A DNA stretch of 6,060 nucleotides from Prevotellaceae bacterium. Its GTDB lineage: Bacteria; Bacteroidota; Bacteroidia; Bacteroidales; Bacteroidaceae. The stretch spans positions 1 to 6,060 of the forward strand of contig JAJPYW010000214.1 in NCBI GenBank assembly GCA_021204715.1. The letters run 5' to 3'. Numbering within the stretch: the stretch's first letter is position 1; every line of letters begins with the position of its first letter. Under the pieces are notes generated by a model. The model searched no databases and had not been told where the DNA came from. It worked only from the letters and a program-made list of their open reading frames with translations. This document shows positions 1-6,060 of this stretch, piece after piece. Both the position numbers and the translations under genes were made by a program.

Positions 1-51
1 GGTAATAAATGAATCCCATATATGCAACTTATAAGTTTAATCTTCGCTCTC

Positions 52-107
52 TTTTGCCAACGTGATACCAACCAATTCTCTTGTCACACTACAATTTCTT
101 GGCAAAA
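52..107. repeat. 9-bp perfect inverted repeat upstream of the restriction-modification genes
   Basis: TTTTGCCAA at 52-60 is the exact reverse complement of TTGGCAAAA at 99-107, with 38 bases between. The arms lie about 30-80 bases upstream of a candidate promoter for the methyltransferase gene. They could be a regulatory site, a weak hairpin ending an upstream transcript, or chance. The pairing is seen directly; any function is inference. Confidence 0.35.
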
Positions 108-133
108 AACGGCGGTCATATAATAAATCTCTT

Positions 134-141
134 TATCTTTG
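134..141 (+). promoter_or_regulatory. Candidate -7 element for the restriction-modification operon
   Basis: TATCTTTG matches the Bacteroides -7 consensus TAnnTTTG exactly. It lies 58 bases before the methyltransferase ATG, leaving room for a leader of roughly 50 bases. No TTTG (-33 element) sits 19-21 bases upstream, so only half of the promoter is supported. A TATAAT at 119-124 with TTGGCA at 99-104 is a poorer sigma-70-type alternative, because the 14-base spacer is too short. Confidence 0.35.
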
Positions 142-199
142 GACGCAGCGAGCATGACGTTATTTGTATAAATGACATATCTTTCTATAATAGCAGGAC

Positions 200-1483
200 A
201 TGGAAATAAAGACAACACATACATTCATACACGGCGATAGCCGGAACCTTTCGCTCGTTCCGGACAAATCGGTTCATTTAATTGTAACATCACCTCCCTA
301 TTGGCAACTGAAAGATTATGGAGATAATGGTCAAATCGGTTTCCATGACAGTTATGAAAGTTATATCAACAATTTGAACTGCGTATGGTCGGAGTGTAAC
401 AGGGTGCTGCATGACGGATGCCGCTTGTGTATAAACATAGGCGACCAGTTCGCCCGCTCGGTGTATTACGGACGCTACAAGGTGATACCCATCAGGACGG
501 AAATCATCCGTTTCTGTGAAACAATGGGAATGGACTATATGGGCGCGGTTATATGGCAGAAGCAAACCACCATGAACACCACAGGAGGAGGCGCCGTGAT
601 GGGCAGCTTCCCCTACCCTCGCAACGGCATCTTAAAAATAGATTATGAGTTCATTCTACTATTCAAAAAACAAGGCAAAGCCCCCGTTCCCACGCTACAA
701 CAAAAGGAGTGTTCGGCATTGACAAAAGAGGAATGGAATGTATTCTTCTCTTCTCATTGGAACTTTGGTGGAGCTAAACAAGACGGACATATTGCCGTGT
801 TTCCCGAAGAGTTGCCGCGCCGTTTAATCAAAATGTTCTCTTTCGTGGGAGAGACTGTGTTTGATCCATTCATGGGCAGCGGTACCACGGCGTTGGCCGC
901 GCGTAATTTACAACGTAACTCCATAGGATATGAGATTAATGCGGACTATAAGAAGTATTACCATGAGAAAGTAGTACAACCTATACTGTTTGAAGATACG
1001 GAATATATATATAAGAAAGACACTTCCACTTTCGACGTCGCCGAAAGGATGCAAGCCCTACCTTATATATACAGAGACCCGCATAGAATGGAAAACAAAC
1101 TAGACATCAAGCAACTGCAGTTCGGCTCCCGGATAGACAACAACAAGAAAGAACGGGAAGAGTTCTTTTCTGTAAAAGCGGTCTTGTCGCCCAACACGAT
1201 TGTGCTCAACAACGGGCTTACCATACGGTTGCTCGGCATAAAAGAGAAGCCGGTGGTCAACGGCGACGCCACTCAATTTCTTATGGAAAAGACAAAAGGC
1301 CATAAGGTCTTCATGCGTTATGATGCCGTCAAGTATGATGACAAGCATCTTTTGCTTTGCTATTTATACTTGGACAACAGGACTTTTATCAATGCACATT
1401 TATTAAAGAACGGCTTGGCAGAGGTGGACTATTCTTTTGATTTCAAATATAAAAGCAAATTTGAGAAACTGATTACTACATAA
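200..1483 (+). CDS. Type II DNA methyltransferase (beta class, probably N4-cytosine) with C-terminal nuclease-like domain
   Basis: This protein (427 aa) transfers a methyl group from S-adenosylmethionine to an exocyclic amino group in DNA and so protects host sites from the endonuclease encoded next. The catalytic motif IV, TSPPYW, is at residues 30-35. The AdoMet-binding motif I, FDPFMGSGTT, is at 221-230. Catalytic motif before AdoMet motif is the beta-class order, and SPPY favours N4-cytosine over N6-adenine. Residues about 120-200 probably hold target recognition. The methyltransferase fold should end near 260, and a linker runs to about 320. Residues about 323-424 follow the staphylococcal nuclease pattern (TIVLNNGLTIRLLGI, then an LLCYLYLDN strand and FINAHLLKNGLAEV), but the usual catalytic residues are replaced. 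No Shine-Dalgarno is present, as usual in Bacteroidales. The ATG at 200 is chosen because the conserved fold starts right after it. The partner gene suggests CTAG specificity by inference. Confidence 0.88.
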   Translation: MEIKTTHTFIHGDSRNLSLVPDKSVHLIVTSPPYWQLKDYGDNGQIGFHDSYESYINNLNCVWSECNRVLHDGCRLCINIGDQFARSVYYGRYKVIPIRTEIIRFCETMGMDYMGAVIWQKQTTMNTTGGGAVMGSFPYPRNGILKIDYEFILLFKKQGKAPVPTLQQKECSALTKEEWNVFFSSHWNFGGAKQDGHIAVFPEELPRRLIKMFSFVGETVFDPFMGSGTTALAARNLQRNSIGYEINADYKKYYHEKVVQPILFEDTEYIYKKDTSTFDVAERMQALPYIYRDPHRMENKLDIKQLQFGSRIDNNKKEREEFFSVKAVLSPNTIVLNNGLTIRLLGIKEKPVVNGDATQFLMEKTKGHKVFMRYDAVKYDDKHLLLCYLYLDNRTFINAHLLKNGLAEVDYSFDFKYKSKFEKLITT

Positions 1484-1485
1484 GT

Positions 1486-2169
1486 ATGGATAAATATTCA
1501 ATGAATTTCGGCAAAAAGGAACGGGTGTTGAACTATGCTTGCCAGACCTATCAGTTGTCACGACCCAATAAAGTGGGCGCAGTCATGGCGCTGATACGTG
1601 AGTGCCAGCCTGCCTCTTTTGAAGAATGGCAATCATGGTATTTCGACAACGCATATACTATAGGTAAATATCCCGTTAAAATCACAGTCGATGTTTTAAA
1701 AGAGTTGGGAGAACGGTTATACGCTAAAATAACCGGTGTTGTCATACCCGAATGGGAAGCGGCCTTCCGGGATTTGACCGAACAAGATTGCATGGACTAT
1801 ATCTATAACCTAACGATAAACCGCACTTACGACGGTTATTTGAGGGAGAAGTCGGTTGTCAATGACAGCTTGGCCAAACTGTTTCCTGATATAACATTTG
1901 AAGAAAGCGATCCTGCTTTAGATCATGCAGGAGATATTGATTACATAGTTAGCGTGAAAGATAAAGCATTTGGTATCCAAATCAAGCCCGTAACTGCAAA
2001 CGCTAACTTCGGGAGCTATTCATTGACTGAACGGATGAAAGCAAGTTTTGAGTCTTTTAAAGCGCAATATGGCGGCAATGTCTTTATCGTGTTCAGTTTG
2101 GATGGAGAAATCGCCAATGAGGAAGTAATTGAACAAATAAGAGCCGAGATTAACCGGTTGTCAATGTAA
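1486..2169 (+). CDS. Type II restriction endonuclease, MjaI-like
   Basis: This protein (227 aa) is probably the cognate endonuclease of the preceding methyltransferase and would cut unmethylated target sites in incoming DNA. From memory, I recognise the MjaI family in the N-terminal RPNKVGAVMALIREC segment (26-40), the central YIYNLTINRTYDGYL stretch (105-119) and the FGIQIKPV strand (162-169). MjaI is known to act at CTAG. A PD-(D/E)XK-type core is visible as D150/D152 followed by Q165-I-K167, with glutamine where Asp or Glu is more usual. E121 is a possible extra acidic ligand. The start codon lies 2 bases after the methyltransferase stop, so the genes are almost certainly cotranscribed. 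A second in-frame Met at residue 6 is an alternative start. No controller gene is visible. The family call rests on recalled motifs and not on an alignment. The endonuclease role is also supported by the position. Confidence 0.75.
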   Translation: MDKYSMNFGKKERVLNYACQTYQLSRPNKVGAVMALIRECQPASFEEWQSWYFDNAYTIGKYPVKITVDVLKELGERLYAKITGVVIPEWEAAFRDLTEQDCMDYIYNLTINRTYDGYLREKSVVNDSLAKLFPDITFEESDPALDHAGDIDYIVSVKDKAFGIQIKPVTANANFGSYSLTERMKASFESFKAQYGGNVFIVFSLDGEIANEEVIEQIRAEINRLSM

Positions 2170-2560
2170 CATTACAGCTATGGATTTTAGAGATAGATTA
2201 TTTGACCTCATGTTGGGGCGGCAAGAGATAGATAAGGAAGCGATTGCCTGCCGATATTGACGTGTGGTACAAGTCTCCCGTTGAAGACAAGACATCGGCG
2301 GTAAACACGCTCGTGATATAAGCGCGGCAAGAATTGCACGCCGCAATCCTTCCCATGGCGATGCACTCCATAACGAATGTCACCTGCCACGAACTTGAGA
2401 AACAGCAAAGCCATAGCCTGACAAGATAATCTGCAAACCACGGACACTATTCTCTTCATTGATGCGCGTACTTACAAGATAATTCCTATCTTTGTGATGA
2501 ATTACTGAAAGTGCGGAACGTTTATGTTGAAGAAGATTCCCCACATAGATGATATACAGT
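2170..2560. other. Gene-poor stretch after the restriction-modification pair
   Basis: There is no convincing intact gene on either strand in these about 390 bases. On the + strand, short open stretches succeed one another in different frames and read like broken coding sequence (see the two remnant entries). Minus-strand frames of 61-83 codons cross 2161-2459, overlap each other in all registers and show no motif I recognise. The sequence becomes more G/C-rich around 2220-2420 than in the restriction-modification genes. That may mark the right edge of a transferred block. I saw no tRNA, repeat or attachment site. Confidence 0.5.
2180..2321 (+). pseudogene. Possible frameshifted small gene or remnant
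   Basis: An ATG at 2180, 10 bases after the endonuclease stop, opens 26 codons (beginning MDFRDRLFDLMLGRQEIDKE) and stops at 2258-2260. In the next frame, open from about 2237, the segment LPADIDVWYKSPVEDK and its continuation run to a stop at 2319-2321. Past that stop, the same frame stays open to 2427-2429. A single-base indel near 2225-2258 would join the two pieces into about 47 residues. The spacing suggests a third gene of the operon or the scar of one. I do not recognise the product, and chance open frames are a real alternative. Confidence 0.25.
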
Positions 2561-2562
2561 AA
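2422..2562 (+). pseudogene. Possible decayed 3' gene end abutting a terminator
   Basis: One + strand frame runs from 2422 to a stop at 2560-2562, broken by a single internal TGA at 2506-2508. Before that stop it reads DTILFIDARTYKIIPIF, starting at 2443. After it comes a piece ending KKIPHIDDIQ. The DTILFIDAR segment loosely recalls a conserved stretch of type I HsdM methyltransferases, but the match is too short to name a gene. The final stop overlaps the first bases of the terminator hairpin, as expected for a real but broken gene end. Confidence 0.2.
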
Positions 2563-2600
2563 GCGGCGCGCCCTTTACGGGTGCGCCGCTTTCTTTCAAC
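2561..2600 (+). terminator. Strong rho-independent terminator
   Basis: AAGCGGCGCGCCC (2561-2573) pairs with GGGTGCGCCGCTT (2579-2591) around a 5-base loop. All 13 positions pair, counting one G-U. A T-rich tail follows on the + strand, so it terminates rightward transcripts, namely the restriction-modification operon and whatever followed it. Read from the other strand, the hairpin lies about 70-100 bases past the stop of the GH43 gene but lacks a U-run there. Any bidirectional role would be weaker. Confidence 0.85.
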
Positions 2601-2663
2601 TCTTAATGTCTTGTGCATTTTACTATATAGAAATGTGTTTGTGGTGCTGATGATAATGCATGG

Positions 2664-4334
2664 CTATTCATTCCCCGTAGCGGTGGCATAGATGCCGGCC
2701 ATGGTGCCCGTGAAGCCGCCTGAAGTGTGTGTGCTGAGCAAGTCGGCGGGAATAGGCGAGCCTGCTTGCCGCCAGCCGGCATCGGGATTGAACGTATAAG
2801 AGAAGGTGTAGTTTACCACTTCGTCGCCGCTTACCTTCAACCACAGCTTGCGCTTCGCCTCCCGTTTTGAAAGGGGAACGGAGATTTCGGTGTACAGCTC
2901 TCCGTTGCTGTAAGCGATGAGTTTCAAGCACGGCTTGCCTTGCCCGTCATGCGTCTTGCCGAAGCGGATGTTGGAGCCGTCGTTATGGAAGAGCGCTATG
3001 CCGGCGAAATCGTCGGCAGACTGCGGATTGAACAGAAGCGCGGTCTCGGCCTCGAATACGTTATTGGTAATCCAACGGCCGATGACCGAGGGTTGTTTAC
3101 CTGAATCGAGCGCTACGTCACGGGCGTCCAATTCCAAGCGGCCGGATTCATCGATAGTGAAGAAAGCCTCGCGCGGCGAGCGGATGAAGAAAGCTTCGTC
3201 GCTCAGTCCGTCGGCCGTCCAAAGCGGCGTGGGCGCAAGCGGACGGTTTTGGTAGTTGATGACCGAACCGGCAGGAAGGATGACGGGCTGCCCCTCTTCC
3301 CAAGTGACGGGCAGCATGAACGTCTCCCGCCCCATCACATCGTGCCCGCCATGATAGGGACGCACGGCCAGAAAGACAGCATACCAGTCGCCCCAAGGTG
3401 TCTCGACCAAATCGGCATGGCCCGCACACGTGACGGGATGGGGACGGTCGGCAGGCAAGTCGCGTTGTGTCAAGATGGGGTTCACCGCACACGGCTTGAA
3501 GGGGCCGTATGGAGAGCCGGCCGAGAAGACAACTTCGGAATGTTCGTCGCCAGTGCCGCCTTCGGCAGCCATCAAGTAATAGCGGCCGTTAATGTGGTAA
3601 AGGTGGGGCCCTTCTATCCAGATGGGGTGCTTGCTGATGTCCACGCCGCCGTTGATGATAACCCGCTGCGCCCCTTTGACGCATCCGGCACGCCAGTCGA
3701 ACTCACGTATCCAAATGGCGCGGTGGCCTTCGTAAAGCGGCTCGCCGGCGGGCGCGTCGTTGTTGACGATGTAGGCCTTGCCGTCGGTGTCGAAGAGAAA
3801 GCCGGGGTCTATGCCTCCTACTTCGGGCAAGCGCACGGGGTCGCTCCACTCTCCTTTCTTGGGGTCGTCGGTGGTGACGTACATGGTGCCCACGCCGTCT
3901 ACATTGGTGGTGATCATATAGAAGAGCTTGTTGTGCGGGTTGTACTTGATGTCGGAAGCGTAGATGCCGCCGCTGATGCGCAAGCCGTCGCTGAAAGAGA
4001 GCTGCGAGGGACGGTTGAGTACATAGCCCAACCGCTCCCAATGCAGTAAGTCGGTGCTGTGCCAGATGGGGACGCCCGGATAGAAGGCGAAAGAGGAGTT
4101 GATTATGTAATAGTCGCTGTCCACGCGGCAGATGCTGGGGTCGGGATAACAACCGGGCAGTATGGGGTTGACCATGCCGCCGTCGTCGTCTGCCCGGGGC
4201 ACATGGACAGTGTAGACAAAACTGTCGTAAAGGGCTTTCCCTGCCGGCAGCGTGTCTCCTTGGCCGGCGCCCGCACTGCAAGCGGCAAGAAGCGCGGCGA
4301 GCGGGAACGATGCGAATGTTTGCTTCAGTTTCAT
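2664..4334 (-). CDS. GH43 family glycoside hydrolase (beta-xylosidase/arabinofuranosidase-like), lipoprotein
   Basis: This protein (556 aa) is predicted to remove xylose or arabinose residues from plant hemicellulose oligosaccharides. The N-terminus is a lipoprotein signal peptide with the lipobox LAAC and lipidated Cys19. The residues after it (SAGAGQGD) lack the acidic run of Bacteroidetes surface-export signals, so a periplasmic-facing anchor is more likely. The five-bladed propeller spans about 55-345. Its expected catalytic residues are in place: base D65 in YPDPSI, pKa-tuning D176 in GGIDPG, acid E241 in WIEGPHLY, and the active-site histidine H306 in AGHADLV. A beta-sandwich C-terminal domain (about 365-553) is typical of the xylosidase-type subfamilies. 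The start at 4334 is set by the signal peptide. The upstream bases are A/T-rich without a Shine-Dalgarno. No SusC/SusD or sensor gene lies in the window. The exact substrate cannot be fixed from sequence. Confidence 0.92.
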   Translation of the reverse strand: MKLKQTFASFPLAALLAACSAGAGQGDTLPAGKALYDSFVYTVHVPRADDDGGMVNPILPGCYPDPSICRVDSDYYIINSSFAFYPGVPIWHSTDLLHWERLGYVLNRPSQLSFSDGLRISGGIYASDIKYNPHNKLFYMITTNVDGVGTMYVTTDDPKKGEWSDPVRLPEVGGIDPGFLFDTDGKAYIVNNDAPAGEPLYEGHRAIWIREFDWRAGCVKGAQRVIINGGVDISKHPIWIEGPHLYHINGRYYLMAAEGGTGDEHSEVVFSAGSPYGPFKPCAVNPILTQRDLPADRPHPVTCAGHADLVETPWGDWYAVFLAVRPYHGGHDVMGRETFMLPVTWEEGQPVILPAGSVINYQNRPLAPTPLWTADGLSDEAFFIRSPREAFFTIDESGRLELDARDVALDSGKQPSVIGRWITNNVFEAETALLFNPQSADDFAGIALFHNDGSNIRFGKTHDGQGKPCLKLIAYSNGELYTEISVPLSKREAKRKLWLKVSGDEVVNYTFSYTFNPDAGWRQAGSPIPADLLSTHTSGGFTGTMAGIYATATGNE

Positions 4335-4723
4335 GGTTTCACGTTTTATTTATCAGTTGTTTGTCAGGCGTCGCGCGTGGCCGTGCAAAGCATGCGGCGT
4401 TTATGTATAAGTTGCATGGCGGCGGGCTGTTTCTACACGTTGCAAAGTAAAGCATTTATTTTCCTAATACACTCTTTGTTTGTTTCACAAAGGTTTCCCT
4501 ACGTAACATATTCCTGTTTTGCCGTAACATATATTTACCGACAGCGTACATCCCACGCCGTGCTTGCCAAAAAGGTTTATTTCTTGACTTAAACGTTTGG
4601 CTAAAACGGAACATATTAGTAACTTTGCAGCTACTTGCACGCGGTGGCGGTGCCGAAAGAAAGCGGGCCGCCCCAAGTACAACGACTTTGGATAGTATTA
4701 AATAGTAACTTGTGGATTATCGG
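4335..4723. other. Divergent intergenic region between the GH43 and LysM genes
   Basis: These 389 bases separate two divergently transcribed genes and should hold both promoters. The rightward promoter is clear at 4596-4627. For the leftward GH43 gene I looked for the reversed TAnnTTTG element with a TTTG partner and found only an imperfect TTACTTTG on the minus strand (4443-4450), without a partner at the right distance. No small gene, tRNA or riboswitch-like structure was evident. Confidence 0.6.
4596..4627 (+). promoter_or_regulatory. Bacteroides-type promoter for the LysM gene
   Basis: TTTG at 4596-4599 and TAACTTTG at 4620-4627 match the -33 (TTTG) and -7 (TAnnTTTG) elements exactly, with a 20-base spacer, the ideal length. 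Transcription would start a few bases past 4627, giving a leader of roughly 90 bases before the ATG at 4724. This is the best evidence in the window for a Bacteroidales host. Confidence 0.8.
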
Positions 4724-6060
4724 ATGAAAACGGTGAAACGTCTGTTGGGCATCTTGTCGCTTGCCGCCGCCTGCTCGTTGGGCGCGGGCGCGCAAGAGAA
4801 TCAATCCTACTTCCTGCATACCATAGAGAAAGGGCAAAGCCTCTACTCCATCGCCAGCATGTATGGCGTGAGCCAAGCCGACATCATCAAGCTGAATCCG
4901 GGCAGCGAGCGGAAGATATATGCCGGCAGCAAGCTGCGCATACCGCGCGGCGCCTCGAACGTGCAGGCGCAGACTTACCATACCATCGAAGCGGGGGAAA
5001 CGCTCTACCGCCTCACCGTGAAGTACAATGTATCGGCCAAGGCGATATGCGACGCCAATCCCGGACTGAGCGCGCAGAACTTCCGCATAGGCCAAGTAAT
5101 TCTCATCCCGTCGGCACAAGAGGCAGCCGCGGCCGACAGCCATACGGCCGACAACAACGCGGCGGCCGCCACTGCGGACAACACGTCCATACAACCGGCC
5201 GTGCAGTCAAACTGCCGGGACATGCACCGGGTGGAGAAGAAGGAGACGGTGTACAGCATCAGCCACGCTTACGGCATCACGGAAGCGGAGTTGATAGCGG
5301 CCAATCCGGAGTTGAAAGGAGGCACGAAAATAAAGAAAGGCAGTTACCTGTGCATCCCCTACCCGACAGCCACGAAGAAACAACAGCCGGCGGCGCAAAC
5401 CGCGCCTTCCGACAAGGAGCTGTTCAACGCCAACCAGAAGAGCGCGCGGCGGATAGGCACCATCAAGGCGGCTTTGATATTGCCTTTGCTGCCCGAAGGG
5501 ACGGCACAGAGCGAGTCGGCCCGCATGGTGGAGTATTATGAAGGTTTCTTGATGGCGATGGACAGCTTGAAGCGGACGGGTACTTCCATTGACCTCCACA
5601 CCTACCATTCAGGCCCTGCCACGGCTTCCTTGCAAGGGTTGCTCTCCAAGAGCGAGATGAAGGAGATGGACATCATTTTCGGCCCCTTGTACACGCAGCA
5701 CATCAAGCCGCTGGCCGACTTCGCCGACAAACAGGGCATCCGCTTGGTGATTCCTTTCACCTCGAAGGACAACACGGTGTACCGCAATCCCTCCATCTAC
5801 CAAATCAACACGCCCCAATCGTATCTCTATTCGGAAGTGTACGACCATTTCACACGCCAGTTTCCCAAGGCCAATGTCGTCTTCTTGAAGGTAAATGAGA
5901 AAGACAACGACAAGGCCGAGTTCACCAAGGGCTTGGAAGAGGAGTTGCGCAGCCGCTCCATCCCTGTGCAGACGTTGACCGGAGAGCCCACGCCGGCCAC
6001 GTTGAAAGCCGCCACCCGCGCCGACAGGGTGAACGTGTTCATCCCCACGTCGGGAAGCAA
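4724..6060 (+). CDS. Exported LysM-repeat protein with periplasmic-binding-like domain (partial, 3' end outside window)
   Basis: The frame starts at ATG 4724 and stays open for 445 codons to the window end, so the gene is cut by the window and not broken. The N-terminus is a signal peptide (KTVKRLLGILSLAAACSLGAG) with a likely cleavage after A23. C17 makes a weak lipobox possible as an alternative. Three LysM repeats follow at about 29-74, 84-129 and 167-212, each ending in an IP-like strand (LRIP, ILIP, LCIP). LysM repeats bind the N-acetylglucosamine of peptidoglycan. An Ala/Asn-rich linker (about 131-166) and a polar linker (213-245) separate the domains. From about 246 (IGTIKAALILPL) the sequence resembles a type 1 periplasmic-binding fold, with IIFGPLYTQHIKPLADFA at 317-334 and LVIPFTSKDN at 341-350. 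It probably acts in the periplasm at the cell wall. Ligand and role are unknown to me. No Shine-Dalgarno is visible. Confidence 0.88.
   Translation, partial: MKTVKRLLGILSLAAACSLGAGAQENQSYFLHTIEKGQSLYSIASMYGVSQADIIKLNPGSERKIYAGSKLRIPRGASNVQAQTYHTIEAGETLYRLTVKYNVSAKAICDANPGLSAQNFRIGQVILIPSAQEAAAADSHTADNNAAAATADNTSIQPAVQSNCRDMHRVEKKETVYSISHAYGITEAELIAANPELKGGTKIKKGSYLCIPYPTATKKQQPAAQTAPSDKELFNANQKSARRIGTIKAALILPLLPEGTAQSESARMVEYYEGFLMAMDSLKRTGTSIDLHTYHSGPATASLQGLLSKSEMKEMDIIFGPLYTQHIKPLADFADKQGIRLVIPFTSKDNTVYRNPSIYQINTPQSYLYSEVYDHFTRQFPKANVVFLKVNEKDNDKAEFTKGLEEELRSRSIPVQTLTGEPTPATLKAATRADRVNVFIPTSGS

Noticed and set aside
22..33. 12-bp match ATGCAACTTATA at 22-33, inverted at 4406-4417
   Set aside because: A 12-base match between two places in a 6-kb window on either strand is expected by chance about twice. 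The sites flank no coherent unit and show no sign of being element ends.
115..176. Three ATGAC pentamers (115-119 inverted, 154-158, 172-176) around the candidate operon promoter
   Set aside because: Five-base words recur too easily by chance, and spacing and orientation are irregular.
2208..2459. Minus-strand frame of 83 codons (and 61-codon frames nearby) after the endonuclease gene
   Set aside because: Several registers are open at once, none shows a known motif or a promoter, and + strand remnants occupy the same bases. I could not choose a coding strand here.
3249..4049. Long + strand open frame (266 codons) opposite the GH43 gene
   Set aside because: It is antisense to a well-supported gene. 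The peptide has no recognisable motif and is explained by the strong G/C third-position bias of the real gene. The same applies to other frames at 2917-3255, 3148-3492, 3703-4281 and 4059-4592.
4584..4617. TTGACT with CATATT as a sigma-70-like promoter before the LysM gene
   Set aside because: The spacer is 22 bases and the -10 match is poor. The overlapping Bacteroides-type promoter matches its consensus fully.
4631..5608. Minus and + strand open frames of 84-187 codons over the LysM gene
   Set aside because: They overlap the true reading frame starting at 4724, which has a signal peptide, three LysM repeats and an exact upstream promoter. The others look like low-information shadows.
1..6060. 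CRISPR array, tRNA, rRNA or insertion sequence
   Set aside because: I saw no regularly spaced repeats, cloverleaf-like segments, ribosomal RNA stretches, transposase motifs or paired terminal repeats with target duplications.

Overview
The window looks like a chromosomal segment from a member of the Bacteroidales (Bacteroides or a close relative). Four things point there. The start codons lack Shine-Dalgarno sequences. Upstream of the last gene there is an exact Bacteroides-type promoter (TTTG, 20 bases, TAnnTTTG). There is a GH43 glycan-degrading lipoprotein. There is also a LysM protein with a periplasmic-binding-like domain, of a kind common in this order. Species cannot be told from the sequence.

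Left part (about 1-2170): a compact two-gene type II restriction-modification system on the + strand. The first gene encodes a beta-class amino-methyltransferase, probably N4-cytosine. It carries an extra C-terminal domain that reads as a staphylococcal-nuclease-like (thermonuclease) fold lacking the usual catalytic residues. Two bases later starts an endonuclease that I recognise as MjaI-like, a family associated with the site CTAG; its active site appears to be of the D...QxK type. Methyltransferase-first order and the near-contact of the genes suggest one transcript. No controller gene is visible. This block is visibly more A/T-rich than the genes to its right, which fits acquisition by horizontal transfer.

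Middle (about 2170-2663): no convincing intact gene. There are short + strand open stretches in shifted frames that look like decayed coding sequence, then a very strong rho-independent terminator at 2561-2591.

Right part: a minus-strand gene (2664-4334) encodes a GH43 family beta-xylosidase/arabinofuranosidase-like lipoprotein. After a 389-base divergent intergenic region, a + strand gene starts at 4724 and runs off the window end. It encodes an exported protein with three LysM repeats and the start of a type 1 periplasmic-binding-protein-like domain. These two genes use G/C-ending codons heavily, which opens many long spurious frames on their opposite strands.

The functional units seem independent: a defence module inserted next to a carbohydrate-catabolism gene and a cell-envelope gene. 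The least ordinary item is the methyltransferase fused to a degenerate nuclease-like domain.
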